Shown in pieces: positions 46,407 to 59,536 of a DNA stretch of 64,000 nucleotides (the first letter of the stretch is position 1; each line of letters opens with the position of its first letter). Under the pieces are notes generated by a model. The model was given only the letters and a program-made list of their open reading frames with translations. It made no database searches and was not told the origin of the DNA. The DNA is taken from contig NC_046681.1 in the NCBI RefSeq assembly GCF_009870125.1, forward strand, positions 20,349,001 to 20,413,000. Reading direction: 5' to 3'. Source of the stretch: Drosophila pseudoobscura (taxonomy: Eukaryota > Arthropoda > Insecta > Diptera > Drosophilidae). Made by a program: the position numbers and the translations under genes.

Positions 46407-49400
46407 CCTAGGCTCACAATTAAGATCATCGAGAACTCATTGACTTCCCCCAACCCGAACGCCGTTCATTAGGAATGTCATTTGGAGTATCCGCCCTCTG
46501 AAAATCTGCCCAAAGCAACGCCTCAATCAAAGCTCGTGTTAGATCCCAATAAATATGAGCCGCCTTTACGATTATTTTGTGTTAACCAGTGTAAATATCC
46601 AACGAGTTTACGTGCTATTTAGCACGTGCCCATATGGCCAGTCGATGCCCCCCTCCTATGAGCTCCCACGCCCCCTCCCCCTCCCACTCCTCGCCTCTGC
46701 CACTGCCACTGCTGCTGCTGTCAATTTCCATAATGATAATGAAGATGGGGTCGGGGACGAGGCTGAGGACGAGTCTGATGATGATGATGAGAGCGATGAT
46801 TGGGATATTTGGGGCCTGCCAAAGGGGCCATAACAGTTCGCTGCACTTTGTGGCCAATCGAAATTGCGTATGTTGATCGTTCTCTGGCTTAATTATGTGC
46901 CTCCCCCCGACCCCCCAACCCCTCGTCTCTGAATTTGCAATATGCCAAGTTTTTGCATTGCCTTCATGGAGCCATTGAGGTGTGCCATCGTTGGGTATTG
47001 GGGCTAGGACAGTCGCAGCTGGCGCCGGGTTCTTGGATAGTGCGAATTATGCATACGCCTTGAGCTGGACCGACCCCCCCCCCCCCCCTCCCCCCTCGCG
47101 CAGCTGTTTAGCCTGATTGAATTGCCAGCTAATTTATGTTTATTAATGCCAGCGAATGGCTTCCAGAAATAGCCAGAACTTATGGCACTCTCCATAGACC
47201 TCCCAGAGAAATAATTACCAAGCCGAAAATATGGCCAAAAAGTGCAGCACAGATGAAGGCTGAGCCACAGCAAAAGCCAGGAGAAAAGTAAAGAGCAAAA
47301 AGTAGAAAATATTCGGGCAACAAAAACCAAAAACTCGCCAAGAGAAAAGAAATTGAAAGCTCAAAAAGCACACAAGCGTGAAAGGCAATAAAAGAAGTTC
47401 GGGAATGGAAAACTGGAAATATTCTGGGGAAAACGGCAAAGAAGTTTAAATACTCTTAAGAGAGTGCCAAGCGATACACAGAAAAGTTTTGCGGGCCAAA
47501 GAATATTCTTCTATAGGAATTGTGGTCTAAAGGCAGGGGTCTTGGGGTACTCCCCGATGGATTCCACCTCTGCCAGAGGCTTCAGAGATCATACCAAAAG
47601 TGGTTCCTTCCTGGGAGTCCCTCCTGGTGTCCCCTTTCCTTAGGCTTTGCAAACGTTTTGGCCAATTCCAAGAACTCTTTGGGCTCCTTCCGCAGTCAAT
47701 GGCAGGCTTTTGTGGTGGCGAATCCTAATGGATTTCTGGCCATAATTAACCCCTGCCTGTGCGAGGGGGACCTCATGCGACAAGGTCAATGCGATGGGGC
47801 AGGGGCAGTGCCAAGGGGCTGGCAATGTGGAATAATCCCCTTCCTCTTGGCCCTAGTAAAACTTTAAACGTTTTATGCTCGTATTATTTATAAAAATTTG
47901 TTTCATTCGCCCTGGGAAATGTCCTTATATCTGTTTCAATTAGCATATCTTTGATTTGGCAACTATTGTCGTCGAATCCTCCAAGGACCCGCTCAAAGGC
48001 GGCCACGCCTTTTCGCTCCCTGGCCTGTGGATTGTGGATTGTGGCTGGTGGGATTCTGCGGGTCCTTGACTAATAGAAAGGATTCATTATGAATTATACA
48101 TGTGTGTGCCCTGGGCCCAGCGTGTCCCTGGTCCCTGGCGCAGAGCCTGGGCTCTTCTGTGGCTGGGGTTTTCAGCGGTTTTAGGCCTCCAACTTGACTG
48201 GAATTGATGAGATTGAGCCTGTGTGGGCCTCTCCATCGGATGGCAGTAGTTTTTGAAGGGCTTTCGCTTTGCTACTTGGAGAATTAGAATTACTTGGTCT
48301 AATGCATATTCCAGCCATAAATAACCCCCAAGACAGGGCACTCAAGTGTGCGCACAGCCCATGTCGAGTGGTCGAGTGAGGAATGAAATCCAAAACTATT
48401 TTTGAAGCAGCAGAAGATCCCCCTTTGAAAATGGCCGACCATTAATTTCCGGTCAAGTGGCCGATGGACAATCATAATTATTTATTTAGCACACATCAAA
48501 TTGACCGACCAAATGCACACGTGGTTGTGGTGTCCCACCCATGGATGGGATGTCCTGTGTGTCCTGTGTGTCCTGTCTGCTGTGTCTGTGCGGTTCGCCA
48601 AGGTGTTGAAATGTTTACTTTGTTCGAGGCGGCAACTGCGACTCAAACTTAATGATGCATAGCTCTTGCGGTTGTGAAAGGCGTCAGGGGGGGGCGGGGA
48701 GGGGCGGGGAGGGGCGGGGATAGGTGCTAGCAAGGCATGCCACGTGCGTGCCACATTTTATGGCCCATAATTGCAACAATTTTGCACCCCCTGCCCTGCC
48801 CTGCCCTGCCCTGCCGTTTGAATGCACTCAACATTTTGATTTATCCAGTAAATGCACTCCGCAAATGCCAGGGGCTGAGGGGGAGGGGTGAGTGGGTGGA
48901 GGGGGGGCATTCAATCTATATGTTAAAACAAAAAGCCAGGCTAAAAGGAAACCTTCCTTCAATCTGTGCAATAGCTTGGAAATAATTTACAACAGTTTTG
49001 CACTGCCGCCGCAAGGACATCAACTCCTTATCGCAGGCCCCCCCCCCCCCCCCACACTCGTGACCTTTTCGTATGCCATTTCCGGCTTGAACGCTGCCTC
49101 TCATTAAACGAGACTTAATTTCTTTTTGGCGGCCTGCCCTCAATATATCATGTCGGCAATCAAGTCACAAAGAGAAATCCTGCTGACAGTTTTCATTCTC
49201 TCCAGCCTTCGGGGTCCCTGGCAATTTCATGCTTGGCAACATTCCACCCCCCACAGCCCCCTCTCCCCCCTTTGGATCTTCAGAGCTGGTCAGCAAAAGA
49301 CAAATTAAAAAGTTTTACGCATTTGACCCTCGCTGGGGCTCCGACTCTGAGACTCCCAGCCCGAAAGCATTATTAAAAGTTTTATAATTTATCAAATATT

Positions 49401-51860
49401 CAAGGCTATTTTTTGGGGGGCCCCAACAATTGCTGGCCGGACGGACACTCGCCTGATGTCCGCCTGTCAGCTGGCAATTGTAATTGCCAATCAGCCGGCT
49501 CCAATCAATGGGGAAATTATAAATACACGCTTCGGCAGTTCATATTTTTTTTATTTTGTGGCATCTGCCACACACACCGTGCCCCCATCAATCTTGGTCT
49601 ATGATGGCGCCCTGGGCAGGTGGTAGCTCGTAAATCTCGGCTCCATATTTTCTATTTGCGTGGCACATGTGATGCCTGGGGGGGCTGTCTAGGGGCCTCA
49701 CAAGTTTTCGCTCGACGAAAGTTTGTCTTCGTCGAGGCATCGATCAAAATATTCATGGGCCCACGAAGCACATTAGTATTCAGTACGGAGGGGTGGAGTG
49801 GGGTGGGGGGGTTGTGATAGTTCCCCCCCCCTTGCTTGCTGTGAGTGCACTTCGAGGGCTGCTGCCATTATTGGCCTGCCTGGAATCAATCAGTCTAAGC
49901 CACAGCCATACAAGCACTTGCAAAATTAATCAATGGCTGGTCAAAAGGTGCCTCAGCGGCCGATTGTGCATCTGCTGGCCAGCCCCTGAGGCCACTGGGG
50001 GATAGTTCAAAGGTGGGGCGCCACTCAAGAGTGGGGGGGGGGTTATCAAGTTGCATGCAATTAAAATTACGCGCGTAATCAGAGCGAAAAAAACAACAAC
50101 CCAAAAAAAAGAAAAGAAAAGATAAATTCGCGTGATAAATATATTTTTACGCTCTGCTTGCCTCACGCGTGCTTCAGCCAAGGGGGGGGGGCCGGGTCCG
50201 GGTGGGATCTGGCGTTGTTCTCCGGCGTAATCAGGCTGCCGCACTGGGGGCTAATTAATTTCGCCACTTTACTCCGTTACGGCCATCTCCAGGGAGGGAG
50301 CTTTGGCTTAGCCAGCCCTCCCTGCCTCCCCGCCGCCCTCCCCCCTCTAGGAGTATCTTTCGCTGATTTTCCTCTACGTTTTTTCCTCAATTTTACATTC
50401 GTTCTCTGTGTTTGCTTTGGCTACACGTTCTGTATTCCTTCTGTAATGAGTGTTTTCCACCGACAGGAAATGCCAGCATTTTGAGCGGCAATTATGAATC
50501 CCCAGCGTATCGGCTAGTCGTGGCCCGCCTCTCCTGCCTTTCTCCCGCCTCTCTTTGCGCCATCCCTCCAATTAATATGGCTTATGTGGCGGCTCTTTGG
50601 CCAATAAAGTGATCCTGCAGAAAAGTTTAAATGAAAATTTTCACCGTGGCTACTTAACAGGCTCGAAACACGGCCAAAGCCATAAAAATGGCCAAGAATC
50701 CAACTAGTTCTGGAGAAAAGATATGTTTATTCGCACGCAAGAAAGTTTTTTTTGGGGGGGAAAAAATGAACTAGGAAAAAGCGAATGAGTTGTGGGGGGG
50801 AGGGGTGGGGGCGGGATGCACGGGAAAAAACTGCAGATAAAAGCCAGAAAGAAAGAAAGAAAGAAAGCAAGAAAAGTGTCAGCAGGCAAAACTACAACTT
50901 TGGGGGGGAGTAGTAGTCGTAGGCGAATGCAAAAAAAGAAAAGAAAGCCAAGTTTTCATTCGTTGGAAAGTCCAAAAAGAGAGGGAGGGAGAGATAAAGT
51001 TGCCCTTTGGCCCTGGGGGTTCTGGACGCTCAACGGCAGATGCAAAACGGGCCAGGACCAAGTTGCCAAACAACATTAGTTGATGGCCCAAATGGGCCGA
51101 CATGGCAGTCGCTCGTGGCAGTCAATAATAAGCAGGCGACATGTTGGCCAGAGTACACTTTCGGCCCAACAGAAAAGGACAAGCCAGGACTTCTCAACAA
51201 GTCTCTCAGCAAAGTTTCGGGCCGTCCTTCGCCCCAGCCCAGAATTGATGTAAATTTGTGCCACATTAAAGGCAGCGGCTGCAAAAAGGATTCGAACGGG
51301 TCGCTCCAAGAGCATGCGAGATGCGAGAAGCGAGAGTGGATCCCATTGAGATCTCTGGCATTATCAATGATTTGATTTGATTTATTTTCTCCATGAAAGT
51401 TTCCACCTGGGAGGACTCTACGGACGACGGCAGCCGTCGTTATGGAGGTCAAGTCCGTGACCTGTACGGCGTAATTAATGGCGGACGGACCGGACGGAGC
51501 CGGGGAGATGCAGCTCTTTCATATTTAACCCATTTAACTCCTAATTAATACACTTCACAAAAATTCGTTTTAATTACACAAAATAAACCAAATATTTATG
51601 TGCGTCACTCCACCACTTGCCACATGCCACATACCGATGCGTGCATTGCCCATGTTAATTACGCATCTGTTAACCGAAAAAGAGGCACTTGGTAAAGGTG
51701 GGCGGGGGGAGTGCCTGTCAGCGGCATTTCTCTAGCGGTAGATTTTAAATATAAAGCAGCCACCAGCCGACGACAAAATGAAATAAATTCCATTTTGGCA
51801 AACAAAAAAGGATTGCATACTGTGCAGGACAGTGGAGCTAGCCTAAGGCGTACATTTTAG
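46407..51860. other. Gene-free stretch with simple repeats
   Basis: No gene is supported. It includes the ATGATGATGATG patch (46778-46792), C-runs (47073-47089, 49038-49053), a GGGGCGGGGA repeat (48690-48721), a CCTGCCCTG repeat (48788-48816), G-runs (50031-50042, 50180-50189) and an AAAGAAAGAAAG repeat (50848-50870). The long ORFs at 47.2-47.4 kb come from purine-rich low-complexity DNA. Confidence 0.5.
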
Positions 51861-52860
51861 AAATTATTATCCATGATTTGTGGTAAATAAATTTTATTTA
51901 CAAAAGGCAATGATTAATGCACGCCATTTATTGTCGGAATGTTCTTCTATAAAAAAAAAACAAAAAAAAACCATGGGAATAAATAAATAAATAATAATAA
52001 TTACAATTATTCCCATGGTTTCTTTTTTTAGAATAAATTTCCGACAATAAATGACCTTTATTAATCATTGCCTTTGTAAATAAAATTTATTTAATTTAAT
52101 TACATTATATTATATTTATTATGTTATAATATATAATTTTAAAAATTAAATGGAAATTTTTTATCCTTTTTTAGACAAGTTTTCTGGAAGGAAGGACGGG
52201 TCACAGGTTATAAAACAAAAAAGATAATTTTACATATATGGAAAAGGTATGTTTTTTTAAATATTTCGAAAAATTAATTGAAATTAATTAAAAATTGTTT
52301 CCGATGATTTGTGGTCTTTTTTTGGATAAATCTATTATATTTACGAAGGAAATGATTAATGCATGTAGTTTGATGTAGGAATGCTTTAAAGATAAAGTGG
52401 GAATAATTTCGAAAATTAAATGGGAATTTTGTATATTCTTTTTAGACAAGTTTTCTGATAGGCAAAGAACCATTGATCACAGGTTAAATTAATGTTAAAT
52501 ATATTGAAAAGGTATATTATTTAAAATATGTAGAAAAATTAATTTAAATTAAAATTGTTTCCGACGAGTTGTGGTCTTTTGTAATAAATCAATTATACTT
52601 ACTTTGGCAATGATTAATGCAGGCCATTTGTTGTAGAAGTGTCCTAAAAAAAACAAGAGAATAATTTTGAAAATTAATTATGAATTTTTTAGTTTATTCC
52701 AAAAAAGTTTTGTGGAAGTGCAAGACAATCAATTGATCACAGAAGATCTCAGAAATACAAAGAATTAATGTTAAATATATGGAAAAGGTATTAATATTTT
52801 CAATATTTAGAAAAAATTAATTTAAATTAAAATTGTTTCCAATGATTTTGTGATAAAACA
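51861..52860. repeat. Degenerate ~260-280-bp AT-rich repeat, about four copies
   Basis: (AAAATTGTTTCC)GATGATTTGTGGT recurs at about 51871 (first copy, diverged start), 52291, 52551 and 52829. It is followed by AATAAAT(C/T)(A)ATTATATTTAC, (G)GCAATGATTAATGCA and (G)CCATTTGTTGTAG. The later part of each unit has GACAAGTTTTCTGGAAG and GATCACAGG. Offsets are ~260 and ~278 bp; the first copy contains the inverted repeat described separately. Not coding. Confidence 0.8.
51885..52092. repeat. Long inverted repeat, arms 51885-51982 and 52007-52092
   Basis: The right arm is the reverse complement of the left. Shared runs include AAATAAATTTTATTTAC, GGCAATGATTAAT, CATTTATTGTCGGAA and CCATGGGAATAA. Differences are mainly in the A-tract. 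The loop is only about 24 nt of AAT repeats. A transcript would fold into a ~85-90-bp hairpin. Confidence 0.9.
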
Positions 52861-53489
52861 ATTATATTTACGATTAACATTGTAGAAATTTTATTAAAAT
52901 GCATGGAAATAATTTAAAAAATTAAATAATAGTTTTCCAAATTAAATAATAATTTTAAAAACTAAATAGTAAGGTTTTTTAAGCATGTTTCTGAAGATCT
53001 GGGGTCAATGTGCATGCAATTTGTTGTAAAATGTTGTATATTTTTAGAACATGGTAACAAATTTGAGAATTAAATGAGAAAATGTTATTTTTTTACCCTA
53101 TTTTAAACCACTGTTTTGGAAGGCAAAGAACATTTGATCACAGGTGATAAATATGTGGAATATTTAAATATTTATAATATTTACAAAAATGTATCGAATA
53201 TTCCTGGAGGATGGATGGATGGCCCCCTTGGAGTCTTCCCCTTCCGGCTTAAGTAGGCTTCGAAAACATGGAAATTCTTTATAAATTATTTGTAAAATTC
53301 TATGCAAATCCCACACTCAAATTTCCAACCAGCTGATGCTCTACTGTGATTTCTTTTAACCGAATAATTTGGCTCGTATCATAGCCAACTTTTTGGCTCA
53401 AATACGAGTACCAGCCCAAAAGTACACACACACACAGACACACACGCAGAGAGAGAGAGAGAGAGAGAGAGAGCCACCCACCCACTCAT

Positions 53490-53506
53490 GGGGGGGGGGG
53501 GGGGGG
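53490..53506. repeat. Poly-G run (17 G)
   Basis: An uninterrupted run of 17 G directly after the GA microsatellite. Confidence 0.9.
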
Positions 53507-54028
53507 ATGTAGAGGCATTTCGTTTTGTAATTAGTGTCGCAGCGGCTGTGTCGCCTTTGTCGCCGCCGCGTGTAAATTCCGAACATTAATTTTCTTAATT
53601 AGGAGTATGCCAGGCGAGTGTCCTTAATTGCAAACAAGACGTCTCGCATATGCGACCATGTGTTTCATCTAGATACAAATAGAGATACATCTAAAGATAC
53701 AGATACAAATAGAGAGGAGGGGGGAGGGGGGAGGAAAGAGGCAAATGCAAATGCTTATTAAATTAAATATGTATCTTTGAGACTGTCTCATTATTACCAT
53801 ATAATTGAGTCAGCCACAGAGGCATACATGGACAAAAGCGAGTATATAAAAGATACATATACTCGTATATACAGTGGGGCTACTGGGGGGCTACTGGGGG
53901 GGAGTGGCCGGCCGTTGAATGTTGTGCCATTATTTCATGATTTCTTTGCCATTTATCACCTGCAGGGTCCTGGCCACAATCGCTGGGCGAAGCTACAAAC
54001 AAAATGAATTGGCAAGAGCCCGGGGGGG

Positions 54029-54090
54029 GTCGAGGGTGGTCGAGGGTGGTCGAGGGTGGTCGAGGGTGGTCGAGGGTGCCCGAGGGTGGC
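54029..54090. repeat. 10-bp minisatellite (TCGAGGGTGG)
   Basis: Five nearly perfect copies of TCGAGGGTGG followed by variants CCGAGGGTGG and GCCGAGG. Confidence 0.9.
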
Positions 54091-56182
54091 CGAGGAAATG
54101 GCTCTAAGGGCGGTCCCAGGCTACCAGCCTCCAACGGCGAGCAAAACAAAAGGGCTCTCACTTGGACAATTTGTCAAATCGCCACCGCAATTGCTCTTCG
54201 TCGAGCTTCGATTTCCGGTTGGCCTCCTCCTCCCCCTTCTCCCCCTCCTCCTCCCAGGACCAGGTAACAATTGCGGTTGGAAATTAATTGAAAAACTTTC
54301 CCTCAATGCGCGCCAAAGCTAATCGTCAAATACCAAATTGAAGTTCCACTCAATTTCGGTAATTTACTCTCAGAAAGAGCAGCATCCTTGCGGCACAAGA
54401 AAAAAGTATTCATCAGCCCTCAACGAATGTAGATTTCTGTCAGTCGTCGGGGGCTTTTAGTTTGAAACATATTTCTGTGTGTATTCAGGGGCAGCATGCA
54501 ACATGCAACATGCAGCATGCACAACAAAAATTGAATTCTTTCAACTGTAAGGTCAACTGCTGACCGAATTCTGTAGTAATCGAGAAAACCCGAGGGTTGC
54601 CCCTAAAAATTCACTCCAAAAATTAACAAGAAATTCCTAGAAAATATATACATGGAAAATATATAAATTAGATACCTATAATTTCAGATATGTTAGCCCA
54701 GAGAACCATGGAGGCTGCTCTGAGAGGTCAAGAGCCCAAAGAGTCCAATGAGGCAATGACATCCAAAGACGGGGAGTGGCTGGCTTTCCACCACTTCCTG
54801 AGACACAGTACCGCCCTCGTAATGCTTTAGCATCCAAAAGATTTGCCCTGGAAGGCACAAGGGCCTGGCCATGGCTCCCCTTTGAACCCTAGATGGGCCT
54901 GGGAGAAGGCAGTCCTTGGACCCGGCAACGATTGAGCCTTCAAAACAGGGCCTAGAAGATCTGCTATCTGCGAATCACAGCCTGCCTGAAGAGGGCTTCC
55001 TTTTGCCCATCCCATAGCGAAATAAATCCCAAAATTTTGATGGCAACCCACGTGAATTTCTTATGCCATGTCCTGGCCTCCTGCCGGAATTCATATTTTT
55101 GTGCATATGCAGATGAAATTGTTTTTGTACTGGAGGTGGTGCCACGCCCCCCGCCCCCCTCACCGTGTGCCCTCTCTAACTTAACACGTTTTTGCACTTG
55201 TCAGGCAGAGGCTCCCAAAGACCCCAAAAAATGTATTGCATATCAAGTGGATTCTATATAAAACAGCGGTGGAGGTGGGAGTCCAGGGGTGTCCAGTGGG
55301 GTGCAGGGATGTCCAGGGGAGTGCAGGGCAGTCCAGGGTCCTGCAGTAGCCCAGCGATTGCCTGCCTGGACAAGTGAACAACTATGTAAATGGCTTTTCA
55401 TTTGGGCCATGTGACAGGCGAAACTGCATTCGCACTTATTTTGGGATATTTTTTGGCGATATTGCAAGGGAAATAAATACGACGAGTATTGTGTGCAATA
55501 TTTAGCCATTGATTTGGCGCCACTTTTTCTTTATTAGTGCAATTTCGCTTTAAATCGAATTGGGCCCAAACCGAGAGCCCCCCGAGAGAGTCGGTAAATA
55601 AAATTGCCGTTTGCCGTTCGCCGTTTGCCCGTTGAAGAGCCAACATTTGGCGCCCGCTGACAGGCCAATCAAATGGGCATGAAATGGCCAGGCCTCAATC
55701 CACCTCAAAATGGCCGGGACATTGATCTGAAAATCGGAAAATCCGAAATCGGAAAATCCGCATCTAATTGAAATTCACGCCAGAGCCAGAGCCGGAGCCA
55801 GAGCCGTAGCCCCAACTTAATTTTAAATCAAATTGCGAAATGCCAAACAAATTAATCGACATCCAAATGTATTTAACGTGGGGAGCCGAGCCGAGCGGCG
55901 TTGAGCCGATTTTTCGCCTTTATTTTGCTCATTACAATTTTTAATTAATTTTGACAATAAATTTCCAGGGGCCGACAGTTTGATTGAAGCCCCCAAAGAA
56001 GGGGTGGCGGGGGCGGGGCTTGGGTTTGATTTTGGGTTTCATTGGAGATTGCCAAAGCCCAAAAACCTCTTTGATTTCCCCAGAAATGTAAAACAATGTC
56101 AAAAGTTGTTAATGCCACGCAATCAGAGTGGAAGCGAAGGCCCCACTAGTGCACCTTTGTTTTCCATGAAATTTCCATGCAG

Positions 56183-56276
56183 AGAGGCGGAGGCGGAGGC
56201 AGAGACGGAGGCAGAGGCGGAGGCAGAGACGGAGGCAGAGACGGAGGCAGAGACGGAGGCAGAGACAGAGGCCGAA
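56183..56276. repeat. 12-bp minisatellite (GGAGGCAGAGAC)
   Basis: About eight copies of GGAGGCAGAGAC or GGAGGCAGAGGC. It makes a spurious EAEAETEAEA frame on the plus strand and an RLCLRL frame on the minus strand. Confidence 0.9.
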
Positions 56277-59200
56277 GCCGTGTCTAAAAATTAAATTCAA
56301 TATCGCTGCGCCTCGGACTTGGCCAGAACTCTCCGACCCTCCGCCCCGCCGACCCTCCGACCAGGTCGACTGGCCCTCCCCTTCTGTCCATCAATCAATC
56401 AAAGCACAAAGGTTACCTGTGGGAGAAATTTGCATGGGTTCACGCAGCGTTCGACGACGACGACGACGACGACGTCCCAAACAATTTGTGCGCTTCCGTC
56501 AGGACTCAGTTTTTTCCGCTTCTTGGCCCTCCACCCCGCCGCCCCGCCCCCCCTGGGGTTGAATGGTTTTGGCCAGAACTGGGGGCTAACTTAACCGCAG
56601 ACGTATGGTCAGAAGACTCTGGAGAATTGGCTCATGTTTTTTGCAAAAAGCATCTGCATACCCTGTAGGCAGCATGGGGGGTTCAGACTGGATGGACACA
56701 AGGTGGAAGTGGGGCCAGGGGTCTAGAGCCTAGACGGCCACGATTTGAGCTGTAAATTTCCCAAGATCCAAGAATTATATGGCATCTAGCCAGGAGCTAG
56801 AGGTGGGGCTAGACCCTCGAAAGGGAACCCCAAGCCCTCATAAATGCTCTCCTTGAGGTCTACTCTAATTTCGGCACTTAAATCTAGAGATGGGGTCCTG
56901 TCGTCGAAGATCCTAAGACTGGAGTCTTCGGCTTTGCAGAATCTCTTATGGAGGGCTTCTAATTCCTCTAGAAGTTTCCATTTGAATCACTTCCCCCCTT
57001 CTGTTCCTAGGGTATCCCCCAAGTCTAGCCCCAAAACCCGAGCCTCCGTGTCTTCGATGGCATGTCCAATGCTGATTTCCTTTTGCGTTTTGCTTTATGC
57101 CTTCCCAGGCCTGAAGTGGAAGGCAAAGAAGGACCAGCAGGCGGGCGGGCAGGCAGCGGGGGGAAAAAGAAAGGGGAAAAAAGAAGAATCGCTGGCCCGT
57201 TGGCCGGGCCCGAGTGCCCGTGTGGTAAATGGTTAAGGGCATGTCATGGCAATTTGCATTTTCAGCTTGACAAAGGATATGCAGGACTATGCCTTCCATT
57301 CCCATTCCCATTCCCATTCAATTTGGGGCGCGGTCCGTGTATCTGGTGGAGAGGGGGAATGGGGGGGGGGGCTCCACCGCCAGCTGCTGTTAATATGCAA
57401 ACTGGGATTTCTTTTGTGGCTTTGATTTCGCTGCGCCGGACAATCGCCGGGGCCAGGGCCAGGGCCCACAAGTCGTTCGGGCCTCATATTCAATATCATG
57501 TTCAATAATTTAACCCACACACCCACCCACACACCCACACACACCCCCACACATGTACATATATGTATAAGTAGCTGGGGCAATATTTGCGGCCTGGACT
57601 GGGGTCGATTTGATTGCCGGACGCTGGCGATGGCTCTGGCTCTGGCTCTGCCTCGGACGCTGAGCGTTTAATAGACTTTCAAATATTGCCACTTTGGGTG
57701 CGGATGCCCAGGGATCCCCAATAAGATAATTAATGTCGTGGGAGCGCCCAAGGACCGCCCGCTGTTCGCCCTTGGCCGCTCTGCCCGGCCCTCTGATTGC
57801 CTTCGTTAATGTTGATTGCCATTGATGAGTTTTATGCGCTGCTCTAATGAACAAATGACTGCACATCGTCCTGTATCCTGGCACACACCGGAAAAGGAAG
57901 AACACCCCCCTCCCCCCCTGGCAATCTGTTGTGTCCGCTGGTGGATAATTAAATGCTTAGCGGGAAAAATCTTTGAATTCTCGACTATTTTTCGAATGCT
58001 CTGCCAAAACTTTACCACAAATGATTTCTCGATAGTTTTGCAGGCAAAACTCCACCTCAAAAAAGCCTCTTAAATATTCATTTGAAAACCTTTCAGTGCT
58101 TTGGCAAAACAATTTGCAAAACTTGCTTTAGGAATCGCCTTGCCACCGCCTTGGCAGTCCACTGATGTCTGATGTCTGATGTCTTTGGTTGTAGCTGAAT
58201 TTGCATAAAACAGGCAACCTGCCCCCTCCCCCTCCCCCACTGCCACTCTTCCACTGTCAAAAAGAAAGTAGCAAACGTTTGCTAAATTAAGCCGGAAACC
58301 AAATGCCACCGCAGTAAAACCAAGCCGCTGTCCCCCCCCCCCCCCCCCTGGCAACGTCCTCGACTTCAACTTCATTTCCTGCCTCCCGAGGCGACAACAA
58401 ATTTGCATAGCGCGGTGGCAAGTGCAGTTGCAGCTGCAGCTGCCCCGCATACGTATACGTATACGTAATATGAAATCAGAGACCAAGACTCCAAGACTCC
58501 AAGACGCTGCAGCCACGCCGACCGACCATTTAATGACTTCCGCAAATAAAATGTTTTGTTCTCAGCCTTGGATTCGGGGGCAAGTTTAAAGCATTAGAGC
58601 CATGGCCAGCCAGCCAGCCATCGAGCCATCCAGCCAGCTGTTTGTCTATATTTATCAGTCTGTTGTCTGTTGTCTGTTGTCTGCTGTGTGCAATCCTGCT
58701 AATGCGTTTGCGGCGTCTAATGAATATTAATGAGGGCCAAATGGCAATAAAAATATTTCAATTAGAGCCAAGCTGCCAACACATGGCCTCACGACGGGGG
58801 CATCGTCTGTTGAAGATGCAGCTGCAGCCCGCAAAAAAGATAAACCAATGCCAGGACGAGCCACAAACTGCAGGCCAGCAAACCCCATAAATCTCTGACA
58901 AAGACTTGGACCATGACTAACAGTGTTTTTCTATCAAATTCAAATTCAAATTCGAAACTCTCATCTCCGAGACTCGGAGCGAGGGGGGGACGGGGTGTGG
59001 CATGTGGCACGCGATTTGCCTGGCTATAAATTTGCACCGCAAAACACTCACCTGTGTGTGTGTGTGTGCAAACCCTTTGGGGGCCATCAGGCAACATGGG
59101 GCAACATGGGGCAACCTTGTCAAAATAAACCATTCAATTAGTGTTGGAAAATTGAATTTTCTATGCAGCCTGTTGATGCGGCAGCCGAGATAAGCCCCAG

Positions 59201-59377
59201 GATATCGAGGCACCCCCCTGCCGCCCCTTGCCACGCCGCCTTTGCGGCAATTTCATTATCCTAACGAGTTGTTTACTCGACAAAAACTTTGTCATCTCCC
59301 CCCCGAGAGTCGCCCACACAGCTTCTTCGGCGCTTAAGTGCCCCTAAAAATCAGTTGGTTTCTATATTATATGGCCT

Positions 59378-59536
59378 TTAATGGTCCTTGCAACATGTGG
59401 CCATCAGCATGCACCATGATATGAGCTTTCCCTCGCAATTGCAGCACGGATCGACGGTCATCTCCGCACTCCGCAGGCAGCAGGCGAGTATAACCATCAG
59501 AACCGGGATCAAAACACTCTGCCTGGACCCGATCAT
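59378..59536 (-). CDS. Candidate 52-residue secreted cysteine-rich peptide
   Basis: An intronless minus-strand frame, ATG at 59536, TAA at 59380-59378. Residues 1-24 look like a signal peptide: MIGSRQ, then a hydrophobic core (SVLIPVLMVILACC), then LRSAE, with cleavage probably after residue 23-25. The predicted mature part (~27 residues) has six cysteines in the pattern CC-x-C-x7-C-x5-CC, enough for three disulfides, and ends with KDH. Short secreted Cys-rich peptides are common among fly seminal-fluid, immune and neuropeptide-like genes; this one matches none that I recognise. Upstream on the minus strand there is an AAATAAATAAAG element at 59654-59665, too far (~118 nt) to be a proven TATA. 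No AATAAA is seen just downstream. Longer minus frames over the same DNA lack protein-like features. Confidence 0.5.
   Translation of the reverse strand: MIGSRQSVLIPVLMVILACCLRSAEMTVDPCCNCEGKLISWCMLMATCCKDH

Larger units (their letters stand above)
52861..59377. other. Gene-free stretch with simple repeats and homopolymers
   Basis: No gene is supported. It contains CA/GA repeats (about 53423-53473), the 17-G run (53490-53506), the TCGAGGGTGG array (54029-54090), a GAGCCA patch (55788-55806), a GGAGGCAGAGAC 12-bp array (56183-56276), a GAC repeat (56452-56474), a CCCATT patch (57298-57316), a CACC/CACA patch (57513-57553), C-runs (58332-58348) and an ACGTATACGTATACGT stretch (58449-58466). 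TATATAAAA at 55254 and TATAAAAG at 53845 are isolated TATA-like motifs with no ORF behind them. Confidence 0.5.

Noticed and set aside
46220..46453. 77-codon hydrophobic minus frame, considered a chemoreceptor fragment
   Set aside because: Explained better by a pogo-like terminal-repeat remnant; no receptor motif.
55980..56294. 104-codon frame ending in a Glu/Ala/Thr repeat
   Set aside because: The repeat part is the GGAGGCAGAGAC minisatellite; the upstream part has no codon bias.
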